Shown: positions 27,359-35,433 of the stretch, piece by piece | Layout of the letters: the number at the start of each line of letters is the position of its first letter | Position numbering within the stretch: position 1 is the stretch's first letter | Assembly (NCBI RefSeq): GCF_004366035.1 | Contig: NZ_SOEE01000006.1 | Location: 310,001-374,000 of the forward strand | DNA from: Cytobacillus oceanisediminis | GTDB lineage: Bacteria; Bacillota; Bacilli; Bacillales; Cytobacillaceae | Reading direction: 5' to 3' | DNA length: 64,000 nucleotides | Program-made: the position numbers and the translations under genes | The notes under the pieces: generated by a model | Told to the model about the DNA's origin: nothing | Seen by the model: only the letters and a program-made list of their open reading frames with translations | Databases searched by the model: none

Positions 27359-28264
27359 TTATTTTTTCATCCTGGGGTCAAACGCATCACGTAAGCCATC
27401 ACCAAAAATATTAAACCCAAGAACTAGAATAGAGATGGCGAGACCCGGAAATAAGGCGATATAAGGTGCGGAGAATAAGAAATCCCTCCCGCTGCTGAGC
27501 ATGGTTCCCCATTCAGGTGAAGGCGGCTGTGCACCCAGGCCGAGGAACGATAATCCAGCTGCTGACAGAATGGCAGTAGCTAATCGCAGAGTCCCTTGAA
27601 CAATAATGGGTGAAAGGATATTCGGGAAAATGTGCTTGAAAATAATGACAAAATCAGAGGCGCCAAGCGATCGGATTGCATCAATATACTCAAGGCGCTT
27701 TACTTCTAAAGTAGATCCGCGGACGATTCTGGCAAATAAGGGTACAGAAAAAGCTCCTACTGCTATAGTCACATTAATCAGGCTTGGCCCCAATGCCGCA
27801 ATAATGGCTAGCGCAAGGAGAATCCCTGGGAATGCAAGCATAACATCCATCATCCTCATGATAATGGTGTCAACCCATTTGCCATAAAACCCAGCTACAA
27901 GACCGAAAATAATTCCGAAAAATGCTCCGAATAACACAGCAGCAAATCCAACCCCCATTGATAGCCTGGAACCATAAAGAATCCTGCTTAAGATATCTCT
28001 TCCTTTATCATCCGTTCCCATCCAATGGTCTGCAGATGGAGGAGTCAGCTTATTTTCCAAATCAATTTCGTATGGGCTATATGGAGCCAGCAGCGGTGCA
28101 AATGCCGCCATTAATAGATAAACAATAATAATAATGGCTCCAGCCAGTGCAGCTTTATTTTGGATCAATGTAGAAATAAAATCTTTTATTCTAGATTCTT
28201 TTGTGCCGCCAATCAATGTCTTTACAGCTATATCTGGCTGCTCCGTTTTTACTTGAACTGTCAT
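27359..28264 (-). CDS. dppC: ABC permease, DppC-like
   Basis: The product is 301 residues with a cytoplasmic N-terminal tail, first membrane segment near residue 35 and the typical HWMGTDDKGRDILSRILYGS segment of DppC/OppC. EAA loop: DAIRSLGASDFVIIFKHIFP. First gene of the minus-strand importer operon; it diverges from the second binding-protein gene over a 279-base regulatory region. Confidence 0.92.
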   Translation of the reverse strand: MTVQVKTEQPDIAVKTLIGGTKESRIKDFISTLIQNKAALAGAIIIIVYLLMAAFAPLLAPYSPYEIDLENKLTPPSADHWMGTDDKGRDILSRILYGSRLSMGVGFAAVLFGAFFGIIFGLVAGFYGKWVDTIIMRMMDVMLAFPGILLALAIIAALGPSLINVTIAVGAFSVPLFARIVRGSTLEVKRLEYIDAIRSLGASDFVIIFKHIFPNILSPIIVQGTLRLATAILSAAGLSFLGLGAQPPSPEWGTMLSSGRDFLFSAPYIALFPGLAISILVLGFNIFGDGLRDAFDPRMKK

Positions 28265-28376
28265 CTTATTTCCCCCCTAAAAGATTTTTTTACTAGCACT
28301 AAAATGAAAATCAGTTTTCCTCCTTTCAAAAGAAAGAGTGGATTGCAAACGTTTAGTTAAAATTATCAAAATTACC

Positions 28377-28467
28377 TGTAAAGTAAATATTTTTTAAAAC
28401 AGTTGTCAAAATATTTAAAAATAAGGTAAATATTCTGTAAATATCTAAATGCATCATCTTCTATAAT
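28377..28467 (+). promoter_or_regulatory. Activator-type promoter with phased GTAAATAT repeats
   Basis: GTAAATAT occurs three times on the plus strand: 28383-28390, 28426-28433 and 28437-28444. The last two are 11 bases apart, one helical turn, and the first is 43 bases (four turns) before the second. The last copy overlaps the -35 position for TATAAT at 28462-28467, where no -35 consensus exists. This is the geometry of a class II activated promoter. The divergent dppC promoter must lie in the same 28265-28543 interval. Confidence 0.55.
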
Positions 28468-28543
28468 GCAGATAAGCATTTACGGAGGGACGGTGAACAT
28501 TGAATAATTACTGGAATTATTTACCGAAAAAGGGGAGAGAAAA

Positions 28544-30121
28544 ATGGAGAAAGATAGAATGCACTTTCGAAAGGGAATGCTAATGATTTTCCTAAGCTTA
28601 ATGATGCTGCTGTCTACAGCATGTTCTACACAAACAAAAACAGAGCAGGAAGCCGGCAATGAATCCGAAGGTAAAAAGGATGGGGGCACCTTGACAGTTG
28701 TCCGTTTATCAGATGCAACAAAATTAGATCCTCACTTTATAACAGACATTCCTTCAGCAAATATTATTTATCAAAAAGTATATGAAACGTTAGTGGAACC
28801 AGATAAAGATATGAATATTCAGCCGCTGCTGGCAACAGAATGGAATGTCATTGATGATACGACCTGGGAGTTTAAATTAAAAGAAGGCGTAACCTTTCAT
28901 GACGGTACACCGTTTAACGCTGAAGCTGTAAAGGCCACCTTTGACCGGTTGCTGGATCCAAACACTGGATCGCCTCAGCGCGAGAAATTCGCGATGATTA
29001 ATGAAGTAAAAGTAATTGATGAATACACAGTACAATTATTGCTTGATTATCCATATGCTCCACTGCTTTCTATTCTTGCAAGCAGCGAGGGAAGCATCAT
29101 GAGTCCAAAGGCGCTGGCCGAAAACCAGGAGACGCTTGCAGAGAAACCTGTTGGTACAGGCCCGTTTGTTTTTAAAGATTGGAAAACTGGACAGGAAATT
29201 TCCTTGAAGAAAAATGAAAACTATTGGGGAAAACAGCCAAGTATTGATGAGGTTGTTTTTAAGGTTGTACCAGAAGACGCAACTCGGCTGGCTATGATTG
29301 AAACTGGGGAAGCGCATATTAATGATCAGGTGCCTGTTACAGAAATTGAGCGTATAGAGGCTTCTGATTCGATGGGACTTCTCCGGGCTGAGGGGCTTGC
29401 AGTTGAATATATTGGATTTAACACGAAGAAAAAACCATTGGATGATGTTAAAGTCCGCAAAGCAATCAGCCATGCCGTTGAGAGAGAAGCGATCATTAAA
29501 GGGGTTTATAACAATGTGGGCACACTTGCCAATGCAGCGATGAGTCCAAAGGTGTTTGGCCACAGTGAAAAAGTTAAGCCTTATGATTATGATTTAAATG
29601 AAGCGAAGAAATTGTTAAAAGAAGCAGGATATGAAAACGGACTTAAGCTTAAATTACTGACAAGTGATAGAAAAGAACGCATCAATATGGCTGAAGTTAT
29701 TCAATCGCAATTAAAGGGAATTGGCGTTGAGGTAGATATTCAAGTAATGGAATATGGAGCATATATCGATACAATTGATAAATCTGAGCATGATTTATTT
29801 ATCGGAGGATGGGGAAATGCCACTGGAGATGGTGATTATAATCAGTATAATCTTTTCCATACTGCTTCACAGGGACCTCCTGGAAACCATTTCTATTACA
29901 GCAACCCAGAGGTAGACAAAATCATTGAAGAAGCACGAAGAGAGACTGACGAAGCAAAGCGGAAGGATCTTTATGAAAAAGTGATGCAAATGGAATTAGA
30001 GGATGCGGTCTATATTCCAATCCGGAACTATGAACATATGGCTGCGCACAGTAAAAACGTAAGCGGCTTTTGGCTGAATGCTGCCAATTATTTAATGATT
30101 GATGATGCAGTCATTAAGTAA
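28544..30121 (+). CDS. ABC-transporter solute-binding lipoprotein, family 5 (copy 2)
   Basis: The product is 525 residues. Lipobox LLSTAC (Cys27) predicts a lipoprotein. It aligns over its full length with the 14475 protein; shared stretches include VTFHDGT, VKATFDRLLDP, PVGTGPFVF and NMAEV-QSQLKGIG, so the two are close paralogues by eye. It is divergent to dppC and is probably the main receptor of that importer. ATG 28544 follows GGGGAGAG; ATG 28559 is a possible alternative. Confidence 0.9.
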   Translation: MEKDRMHFRKGMLMIFLSLMMLLSTACSTQTKTEQEAGNESEGKKDGGTLTVVRLSDATKLDPHFITDIPSANIIYQKVYETLVEPDKDMNIQPLLATEWNVIDDTTWEFKLKEGVTFHDGTPFNAEAVKATFDRLLDPNTGSPQREKFAMINEVKVIDEYTVQLLLDYPYAPLLSILASSEGSIMSPKALAENQETLAEKPVGTGPFVFKDWKTGQEISLKKNENYWGKQPSIDEVVFKVVPEDATRLAMIETGEAHINDQVPVTEIERIEASDSMGLLRAEGLAVEYIGFNTKKKPLDDVKVRKAISHAVEREAIIKGVYNNVGTLANAAMSPKVFGHSEKVKPYDYDLNEAKKLLKEAGYENGLKLKLLTSDRKERINMAEVIQSQLKGIGVEVDIQVMEYGAYIDTIDKSEHDLFIGGWGNATGDGDYNQYNLFHTASQGPPGNHFYYSNPEVDKIIEEARRETDEAKRKDLYEKVMQMELEDAVYIPIRNYEHMAAHSKNVSGFWLNAANYLMIDDAVIK

Positions 30122-30144
30122 ATAAAAAAATTAAAAAGTGAAAC

Positions 30145-30180
30145 GGAAAAGTACTTTTGAAGAAAAAAGTGCTTTTCCTT
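30145..30180 (+). terminator. Hairpin/weak terminator after binding-protein copy 2
   Basis: GGAAAAGTACTT and AAGTGCTTTTCC pair with a G-U; only a short T-rich tail follows. Partial readthrough into the next gene is likely. A similar hairpin follows copy 1. Confidence 0.6.
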
Positions 30181-30207
30181 CATTTTCAATATTAAGGGGG
30201 AATCAGA

Positions 30208-31446
30208 ATGACAGCTCTATGGATTACAAATGTTCGGCTAGAAAAAGGATTCATCTGCGAAAATGAACAAATTACAGGGACAAGCACAGAAATTTGCCAC
30301 TTGAAAATCGAAGATGGAAAAATTGCAGAAATTTCACAGGTTGCTCCGGATTCTAATGAAAACCAACTTGATGCAAAACAGAAGCTTGTACTTCCTTCTT
30401 TAAGAGATATGCATATTCATATTGACAAAACCTATTACGGGGGGCCATGGAAAGCCTGTACACCAATCACAAATGGCATTTTCACTAGATTAGAAGAGGA
30501 AAAGGAGCTTTTGCCAAAGCTTCTCCCAACCGCACAAGAACGTGCTGAAAAAATGATAGAGCTGTATTTGAAAAATGGCCATACCCACATTCGCACACAT
30601 TGTAATGTTGACCCTGTAATTGGCCTGAAAAACTTGGAAGCTACTGTCAATGCACTAAAAAAATATGAAGATGTCCTTACATATGACATTGTTGCGTTTC
30701 CGCAGCATGGACTGCTGAGAAGCGGTTCTGTTCAGTTAATTCGGGATGCTATGAAAAATGGTGCCACCTTAGTTGGCGGTGTGGATCCAGCTACCGTGGA
30801 CAGAAACATTGAAAAGTCCCTGCATACTATTTTTGAAATTGCAGCAGAGCATAATAAGGGAGTCGATATCCATCTTCATGATCCTAACTCATTGGGAGCT
30901 TTTACCTTTGAGAGAATGGCAGATTATACAAAAGAAGCAGGCATGGCAGGAAGAGCAACAATTAGCCATGGAATTGCTTTAGCCGACCTGTCCGGAGAAG
31001 CATTGGCTGAAATGGCGGCAATATTAAAAGAGCAGGAAATTGACGTGACCACTACCATTCCAATTAATCGTACAACTATTCCAGTTCCTGCCCTGGATCG
31101 TTACGGTATTCCCGTTTCAGTAGGGCATGACAGCATCACCGATCATTGGTCCCCGTTCGGAACAGGAAACACCATACAGAAACTGGGGACCCTTGCGGAA
31201 AGGTTCCGAATGATTGATGAATATTCTTTATCATCAGTCTTGAAATTTGCAACTGGCGGTATTACTCCCCTGAATAAAGCTGGTGAACGGGTTTGGCCAA
31301 AAGTCGGCGACGATGCAACGATGATGCTTGTTGATGCGGCATGTTCAGCAGAGGCAATTGCAAGAAGAGCACCGGTTGAGTCATTATTTTTCAAAGGCAA
31401 TAAGGTTGAAAGCAAACGAACTGAACTAAACATAATAAATTCATAG
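30208..31446 (+). CDS. Cytosine-deaminase-like amidohydrolase (copy 2)
   Basis: The product is 412 residues. Ligand motifs: MHIHIDKTYYG, DIHLHDPNS, ISHGIAL and VGHDSITDHWSP. It shares GGVDPATVDRNIEKSL and VDAACSAEAIARRA with the copies at 16112 and 31474. The usual CodA chemistry is deamination of a ring amidine; differences around the SHG and GHDS positions from copy 1 suggest a different but related substrate. A strong GGGGGAAT ribosome site precedes it; 28 bases separate it from the next paralogue. Confidence 0.85.
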   Translation: MTALWITNVRLEKGFICENEQITGTSTEICHLKIEDGKIAEISQVAPDSNENQLDAKQKLVLPSLRDMHIHIDKTYYGGPWKACTPITNGIFTRLEEEKELLPKLLPTAQERAEKMIELYLKNGHTHIRTHCNVDPVIGLKNLEATVNALKKYEDVLTYDIVAFPQHGLLRSGSVQLIRDAMKNGATLVGGVDPATVDRNIEKSLHTIFEIAAEHNKGVDIHLHDPNSLGAFTFERMADYTKEAGMAGRATISHGIALADLSGEALAEMAAILKEQEIDVTTTIPINRTTIPVPALDRYGIPVSVGHDSITDHWSPFGTGNTIQKLGTLAERFRMIDEYSLSSVLKFATGGITPLNKAGERVWPKVGDDATMMLVDAACSAEAIARRAPVESLFFKGNKVESKRTELNIINS

Positions 31447-31473
31447 TTTAAGAGTAAAAAGGAGGATTAAGTA

Positions 31474-32697
31474 ATGCCTGCGTCCCATTGGTTAACAAAC
31501 ATTAAGCTTGAAACTGGATATCTCCAGGATGAAAAGGGAGTTTATACTACAAAAACTGAACTATTTCATTTAAAAATTGAAGATGGAAAAGTGATAGAAA
31601 AACAGGGCAGCGGATATGAAATTTCGAAAAACGAAATTACAGTGGATGGAAGAGGGTTTTTGGCACTGCCATCTTTTAAAGAGATGCACAACCATCTTGA
31701 TAAGACCTATCTTTCTCTTGATTGGAAGGCTTGCAGGCCGGTCAAAAATTTAGAGGAACGTTTAAGGTATGAAGCTATGGAGCTTGAGGAATTAGCGCCT
31801 ACAGCCAAACAGCGGGCAAGCAAAATGATTGAGCTTCTCCTTTCTAAGGGATCAACTCATATTCGTACCCATGTAAATATTGATCCCTATATAGGCTTGA
31901 AGAACCTGGAGGGCGTAAGAGAAGCTTTAGAAGACTATTCCGACAAACTGACATACGAAATTGCAGCTTTCCCTCAACACGGCCTGTTAAGGGAACATGT
32001 AATTCCTCTCATGAAAGAAGCGATGAGATCTGGTGCCAGCATTGTAGGCGGTCTTGATCCTGCTGGAATTGACCGCAACATTGAAAAGTCACTTTATGAA
32101 GTCATGAATCTGAGTACAGAATTTGATGCAGATATAGATATCCATTTACATGATGGCGGACATGCTGGATTATATACTATCGATAAATTTGCTGAAATGA
32201 TAGAAGAAGCAAAGTGGCACAATCGTGCTGCTGTAAGCCATGCATTTTGTTTAGGGGAAGTACCAGTGCCGCAAGCAGAAGAAATGGCGGAAAGATTGAA
32301 TGAGCTTGGAATGGCGATCATGTCCACTATTCCTATAACAAAATCTCTTCCGCCAATTGAACTCTTGGACAGGAAAGGTGTAAAGGTATATCTGGGATGC
32401 GATGGTTTCTATGATTCATGGGGGCCTTTCGGGAATGGAGATCTGCTGGAAAAAGTAACGAGATATGGTGAGCTTTATCGTAAGAGCGATGAAATTTCCC
32501 TGGCACAATCATTAAAATGGGCCACTGGGGGTCCTGTCCCATTAAACAAGGGTGGAGAGATGAGTTGGCCGCTTGAGGGAGAAGAAGCAAACATGGTACT
32601 TGTCAATGCTTCGTGTTCTGCAGAAGCAGTTGCGAGAACACCTGAAAGAGAAGCGGTAATTTTTAGAGGAAAAGTTGTCGCAGGACAGCTGACATAA
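31474..32697 (+). CDS. Cytosine-deaminase-like amidohydrolase (copy 3)
   Basis: The product is 407 residues. Ligand motifs: MHNHLDKTYLS, DIHLHDGGH, VSHAFCLG and LGCDGFYDSWGP. The His-Asn-His form of the first motif and Cys before the catalytic Asp differ from copies 1 and 2. A GGAGG site precedes the ATG. It ends the plus-strand binding-protein and enzyme unit. Confidence 0.85.
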   Translation: MPASHWLTNIKLETGYLQDEKGVYTTKTELFHLKIEDGKVIEKQGSGYEISKNEITVDGRGFLALPSFKEMHNHLDKTYLSLDWKACRPVKNLEERLRYEAMELEELAPTAKQRASKMIELLLSKGSTHIRTHVNIDPYIGLKNLEGVREALEDYSDKLTYEIAAFPQHGLLREHVIPLMKEAMRSGASIVGGLDPAGIDRNIEKSLYEVMNLSTEFDADIDIHLHDGGHAGLYTIDKFAEMIEEAKWHNRAAVSHAFCLGEVPVPQAEEMAERLNELGMAIMSTIPITKSLPPIELLDRKGVKVYLGCDGFYDSWGPFGNGDLLEKVTRYGELYRKSDEISLAQSLKWATGGPVPLNKGGEMSWPLEGEEANMVLVNASCSAEAVARTPEREAVIFRGKVVAGQLT

Positions 32698-32739
32698 AAG
32701 CGTTTCCTGATATAAATACCATATTTTATGGAGGGTAAT

Positions 32740-33348
32740 ATGTTAAAAATTGATGATAGCCTTGTGTTATTCGAAGCAGCAGAAAATGGTGACCTTGAAT
32801 GTTTGAAAGCCTGTATAGAGAGCGGCATTAATATTAATCTGCAGGATAAGAAAAAACGAACGGCCATTTTGATTGCTTCGATAAATAAGCATTATGATTT
32901 GGTTCATTATCTGGCGGAGTCAGGGGCTGACATTAATCTTCAGGATCAAACCAGCTTAAACCCATTTTTATATGGATGCATTCAGGGAGATTTGAAGTTA
33001 GTAAAAATGATGATTAGCGCTGGGGCTGATATTAATCTCTTAACGAGATTTGGCGGAGTGGGTATTACTCCAGCCTGCGAAAAGGGACATATAGAGGTAG
33101 TTCGGGAGCTTTTAACATTTACAGATATAAACGTGAACCATACCAATTATTGCGGATGGACACCTTTGATTGAAGCCATTGTTTTGAATGATGGAGGAGA
33201 AACCCAGCAGGCCATCATAAGGCTATTGCTTGAACACGGGGCCGATACAAGCCTTACAGACCAATATGGTGTGAAGCCGGTTGAGCTTGCCAGAAGAAAA
33301 GGATACAAAGAAATAGCTGATATTTTATTAATGGCTCATATAGAGTAA
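32740..33348 (+). CDS. Ankyrin-repeat protein
   Basis: The product is about 202 residues made almost wholly of ankyrin repeats of about 33 residues: units begin near LFEAAENGDLECLKACIE, TAILIASINKHYDLVHYL, PFLYGCIQGDLKLVKMMI, TPACEKGHIEVVREL and TPLIEAIV, and the last reads PVELARRKGYKEIADILL. It lacks a signal peptide, so it is likely a cytoplasmic protein-protein interaction module of unknown partner. ATG 32740 has GGAGGG seven bases upstream. The 42-base gap from the amidohydrolase suggests co-transcription. Confidence 0.85.
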   Translation: MLKIDDSLVLFEAAENGDLECLKACIESGININLQDKKKRTAILIASINKHYDLVHYLAESGADINLQDQTSLNPFLYGCIQGDLKLVKMMISAGADINLLTRFGGVGITPACEKGHIEVVRELLTFTDINVNHTNYCGWTPLIEAIVLNDGGETQQAIIRLLLEHGADTSLTDQYGVKPVELARRKGYKEIADILLMAHIE

Positions 33349-33413
33349 TACCACAGAAGGGTTTGCAGTATCTTATAATACAAGTCAAAATAAGATTAAT
33401 GGATAAAAGAAAA

Positions 33414-33447
33414 AAATCCCTTTCTGCTGGATTGCAGAAGGGGATTT
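33414..33447 (+). terminator. Terminator after the ankyrin gene
   Basis: AAATCCCTTTCTGC and GCAGAAGGGGATTT form a near-perfect stem. Apart from this, 33349-33667 shows no gene; it holds only the promoter region of the next gene. Confidence 0.85.
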
Positions 33448-33667
33448 CCTTTGATTATAAAGTGTTTATCCAATTCTTGATTCTGGCCATACCCATAAAG
33501 CGGCCTATGTAAAAACAATTTTAGTGACCGCAGGAAAAATTAAAGTTTAAAGGTTTCATTTAGCAGGGAAGATGTAGGATAGGGTATTCTGATAACTTTG
33601 AAGACAGTATGATAACATTATGAAGAAGGACATATTAGAGTTAATCTTATTTGAAGGAGGATATGTT

Positions 33668-33949
33668 ATGAATAGAGATATAGAAAAAGAAGAAAATCGT
33701 TTTTTTATCAATGATGATAAAGGGAACATGATTGCTGAGATTACCTATATTCCAAGCGGCGATTCCGTCATAACCATAGACCATACATATGTAAGTGACT
33801 CCCTGCGCGGACAGGGAGTTGCAGGAAAACTGCTGGAAAGTGTTGTTCAGGATGCGCGCAGCAAAGGCTATAAGATTGTTCCTGCCTGCTCATATGCAAA
33901 AGCTGTTTTTGACCGAAAGAGGGAATATCAGGATTTACTCGCGAAATAA
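33668..33949 (+). CDS. Small GNAT-type N-acetyltransferase, YjdJ-like
   Basis: The product is about 93 residues, a minimal GNAT fold. The acetyl-CoA site is VSDSLRGQGVAGKLLESVV, followed by IVPACSYAKAVFDRKREYQD, typical of the small DUF-type GNAT (COG2388) group. Substrate unknown. ATG 33668 follows GGAGGATAT; the longer start at 33620 lacks a site. The next gene starts 15 bases after its stop. Confidence 0.85.
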   Translation: MNRDIEKEENRFFINDDKGNMIAEITYIPSGDSVITIDHTYVSDSLRGQGVAGKLLESVVQDARSKGYKIVPACSYAKAVFDRKREYQDLLAK

Positions 33950-33964
33950 AGGAGGTATTTTTAA

Positions 33965-34747
33965 ATGGACGCAAAAATAAAAAATGTAAATGGAACTGCC
34001 ATCTCTTATTATGATGAAGGCACAGGTGAGCCGCTGGTATTGCTGCATGGTTTTTGCGGCAGCAAAGATTACTGGGCAAGGGTGATTCCAATTTTGGCGG
34101 AGGACTTTCGCGTCATTGCGGTGGACCTTCCAGGACATGGGGGGTCAAGTTTGCCAGCCGGTGATCCGTCAATTGAGAAGATGGCTGAAGTAATCAAAGG
34201 GGCTATAGATGAGCTGGGGCTGGGGAAAGTATCTCTTTTCGGACACTCATTGGGCGGCTATGTAACACTTGCATTTGCTGAATCCTATGAGGAGAAGCTG
34301 AAATCCTTTTCTCTTGTCCATTCAACAGCCAGCCCTGATTCAGAAGAAGGAAAGAAAGGAAGAGATATCGCTGCAGGCAAACTTGATAAAGAAGGAATTA
34401 AGTCCTTTATTGAAGGACTTGTGCCCAAGCTCTTTGCGCCCGGTGAGAAACATCCCGAGGAAATTCAAATGGCCAAAGAGATTGGCTATCGTACAAGCCC
34501 TGAAGGTGCAAAGGCTGCTTTGAAAGCGATGAAACTGCGTGCAGACCGCAGCCATGTCCTGAAAAGTACAAAGCTCCCGTTATTACTTGTCGCTGGAGAC
34601 AAAGACCAGATTATCCCTCTTGAAAAGTCATTTGCAGTTGAAGGACCTAACATCAAGCAAGTGAACATTAAAGCTGCCGGACATATGAGCATGTATGAGG
34701 CACCGGAAGAACTTGCTGAGAATATTCGCAAATTTTTGAAAGAGTAA
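33965..34747 (+). CDS. Alpha/beta hydrolase
   Basis: The product is 260 residues. Oxyanion motif LLHGFCGS, nucleophile Ser95 in FGHSLGGYV, acid Asp in AGDKDQIIP and catalytic His in KAAGHMSMYE form a complete triad with a cap region between. It is probably a cytoplasmic esterase or C-C hydrolase; the substrate is not predictable. It is in an operon with the GNAT gene (15-base gap, GGAGG site). Confidence 0.88.
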   Translation: MDAKIKNVNGTAISYYDEGTGEPLVLLHGFCGSKDYWARVIPILAEDFRVIAVDLPGHGGSSLPAGDPSIEKMAEVIKGAIDELGLGKVSLFGHSLGGYVTLAFAESYEEKLKSFSLVHSTASPDSEEGKKGRDIAAGKLDKEGIKSFIEGLVPKLFAPGEKHPEEIQMAKEIGYRTSPEGAKAALKAMKLRADRSHVLKSTKLPLLLVAGDKDQIIPLEKSFAVEGPNIKQVNIKAAGHMSMYEAPEELAENIRKFLKE

Positions 34748-34765
34748 GGAGTTTCTTTCTTTGAG

Positions 34766-34867
34766 CGCACATAAATATTTCTATCCGCATATAAATTTGT
34801 GTTATACGCACATAAAAACTCTTATCCGCACATAAATTGGCGTTATTCGAACATAAAGGTTCCTGTG
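34766..34867. repeat. Five phased CGCACATAAA-type units
   Basis: Units start with CG at 34766, 34786, 34807, 34827 and 34848: CGCACATAAA, CGCATATAAA, CGCACATAAA, CGCACATAAA, CGAACATAAA. The steps are 20, 21, 20 and 21 bases, close to two helical turns. The 10-base core is conserved while the 10-base linkers vary and mostly end in TTAT or CTAT. The block lies between the hydrolase stop and the next terminator. Confidence 0.8.
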
Positions 34868-34896
34868 ACACCAAATTATTGCGATTGAATTATAGA

Positions 34897-34928
34897 AAAA
34901 AGCTCCTTTTCACCGAAAAGGAGCTTTT
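34897..34928. terminator. Bidirectional terminator
   Basis: AAAAGCTCCTTTT and AAAAGGAGCTTTT form a perfect stem between the hydrolase gene and the minus-strand MltG-like gene. Confidence 0.88.
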
Positions 34929-34929
34929 C

Positions 34930-35433
34930 TTACTTAAATACAACTGAAATGATCTCGTCTGTTGTCATTCCGCTTTCTATTTCAAACGTGCCGGGACGCA
35001 AATCGTTCTCAAGACCCCGTTTTTCTACATCTTTATAGAATTGGACTCCGCTTTCAATAATATGGGCTTTTTCAAGTGCGTTTCCCACGTCAATGCTGGT
35101 CATTCCCATTGATACCGTTAAAATAGTCCGGTAAACGACTTTTTCGCCGGTTTTGTCCTCAGTTTTCTCTTCTACTTTTTCATCTTTTTTCTCGCTGGAC
35201 TTTGCTGCGGCAGCAAGCTGTTTGCTCCATTCAGCTTCAGTGTTGATGACGTAGCCTTTAGATGCCAGCAGTTCAATCATCTCTTTATCTGACAGCTTTT
35301 CTGCTTTCTCTGTCTGATCAGAAGGCTTTTCTGTACTCTTTGCTTCAGAGGGTCCAAAAAGGTAGACGCTTCCTGTCAAGATGGCCGCCGCTAAAAGGCC
35401 TGCTGCAAAACTGCGCAAGGTATTTGGTGTCAT
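34930..35433 (-). CDS. Membrane-anchored MltG/YceG-like protein lacking the catalytic domain
   Basis: The product is 167 residues. One N-terminal membrane segment (about 8-27) is followed by a Lys/Glu-rich, probably extended stretch (about 34-100) and a C-terminal domain with VSMGMTSIDVGNALEKAHII, RPGTFEIESGMTTDEIISVV. That domain matches the LysM-like N-terminal part of endolytic murein transglycosylase MltG, but the transglycosylase domain is absent. It may bind the wall or a divisome partner. Its ATG overlaps the stop of the upstream gene by four bases. Confidence 0.75.
   Translation of the reverse strand: MTPNTLRSFAAGLLAAAILTGSVYLFGPSEAKSTEKPSDQTEKAEKLSDKEMIELLASKGYVINTEAEWSKQLAAAAKSSEKKDEKVEEKTEDKTGEKVVYRTILTVSMGMTSIDVGNALEKAHIIESGVQFYKDVEKRGLENDLRPGTFEIESGMTTDEIISVVFK

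Noticed and set aside
28344..28357. CcpA cre-like site TGCAAACGTTTAGT
   Set aside because: The right end (GT instead of CA) breaks the palindrome; too weak to claim.
34668..34874. Minus-strand ORF with repetitive peptide
   Set aside because: It is only the translation of the CGCACATAAA repeats and part of the hydrolase gene.
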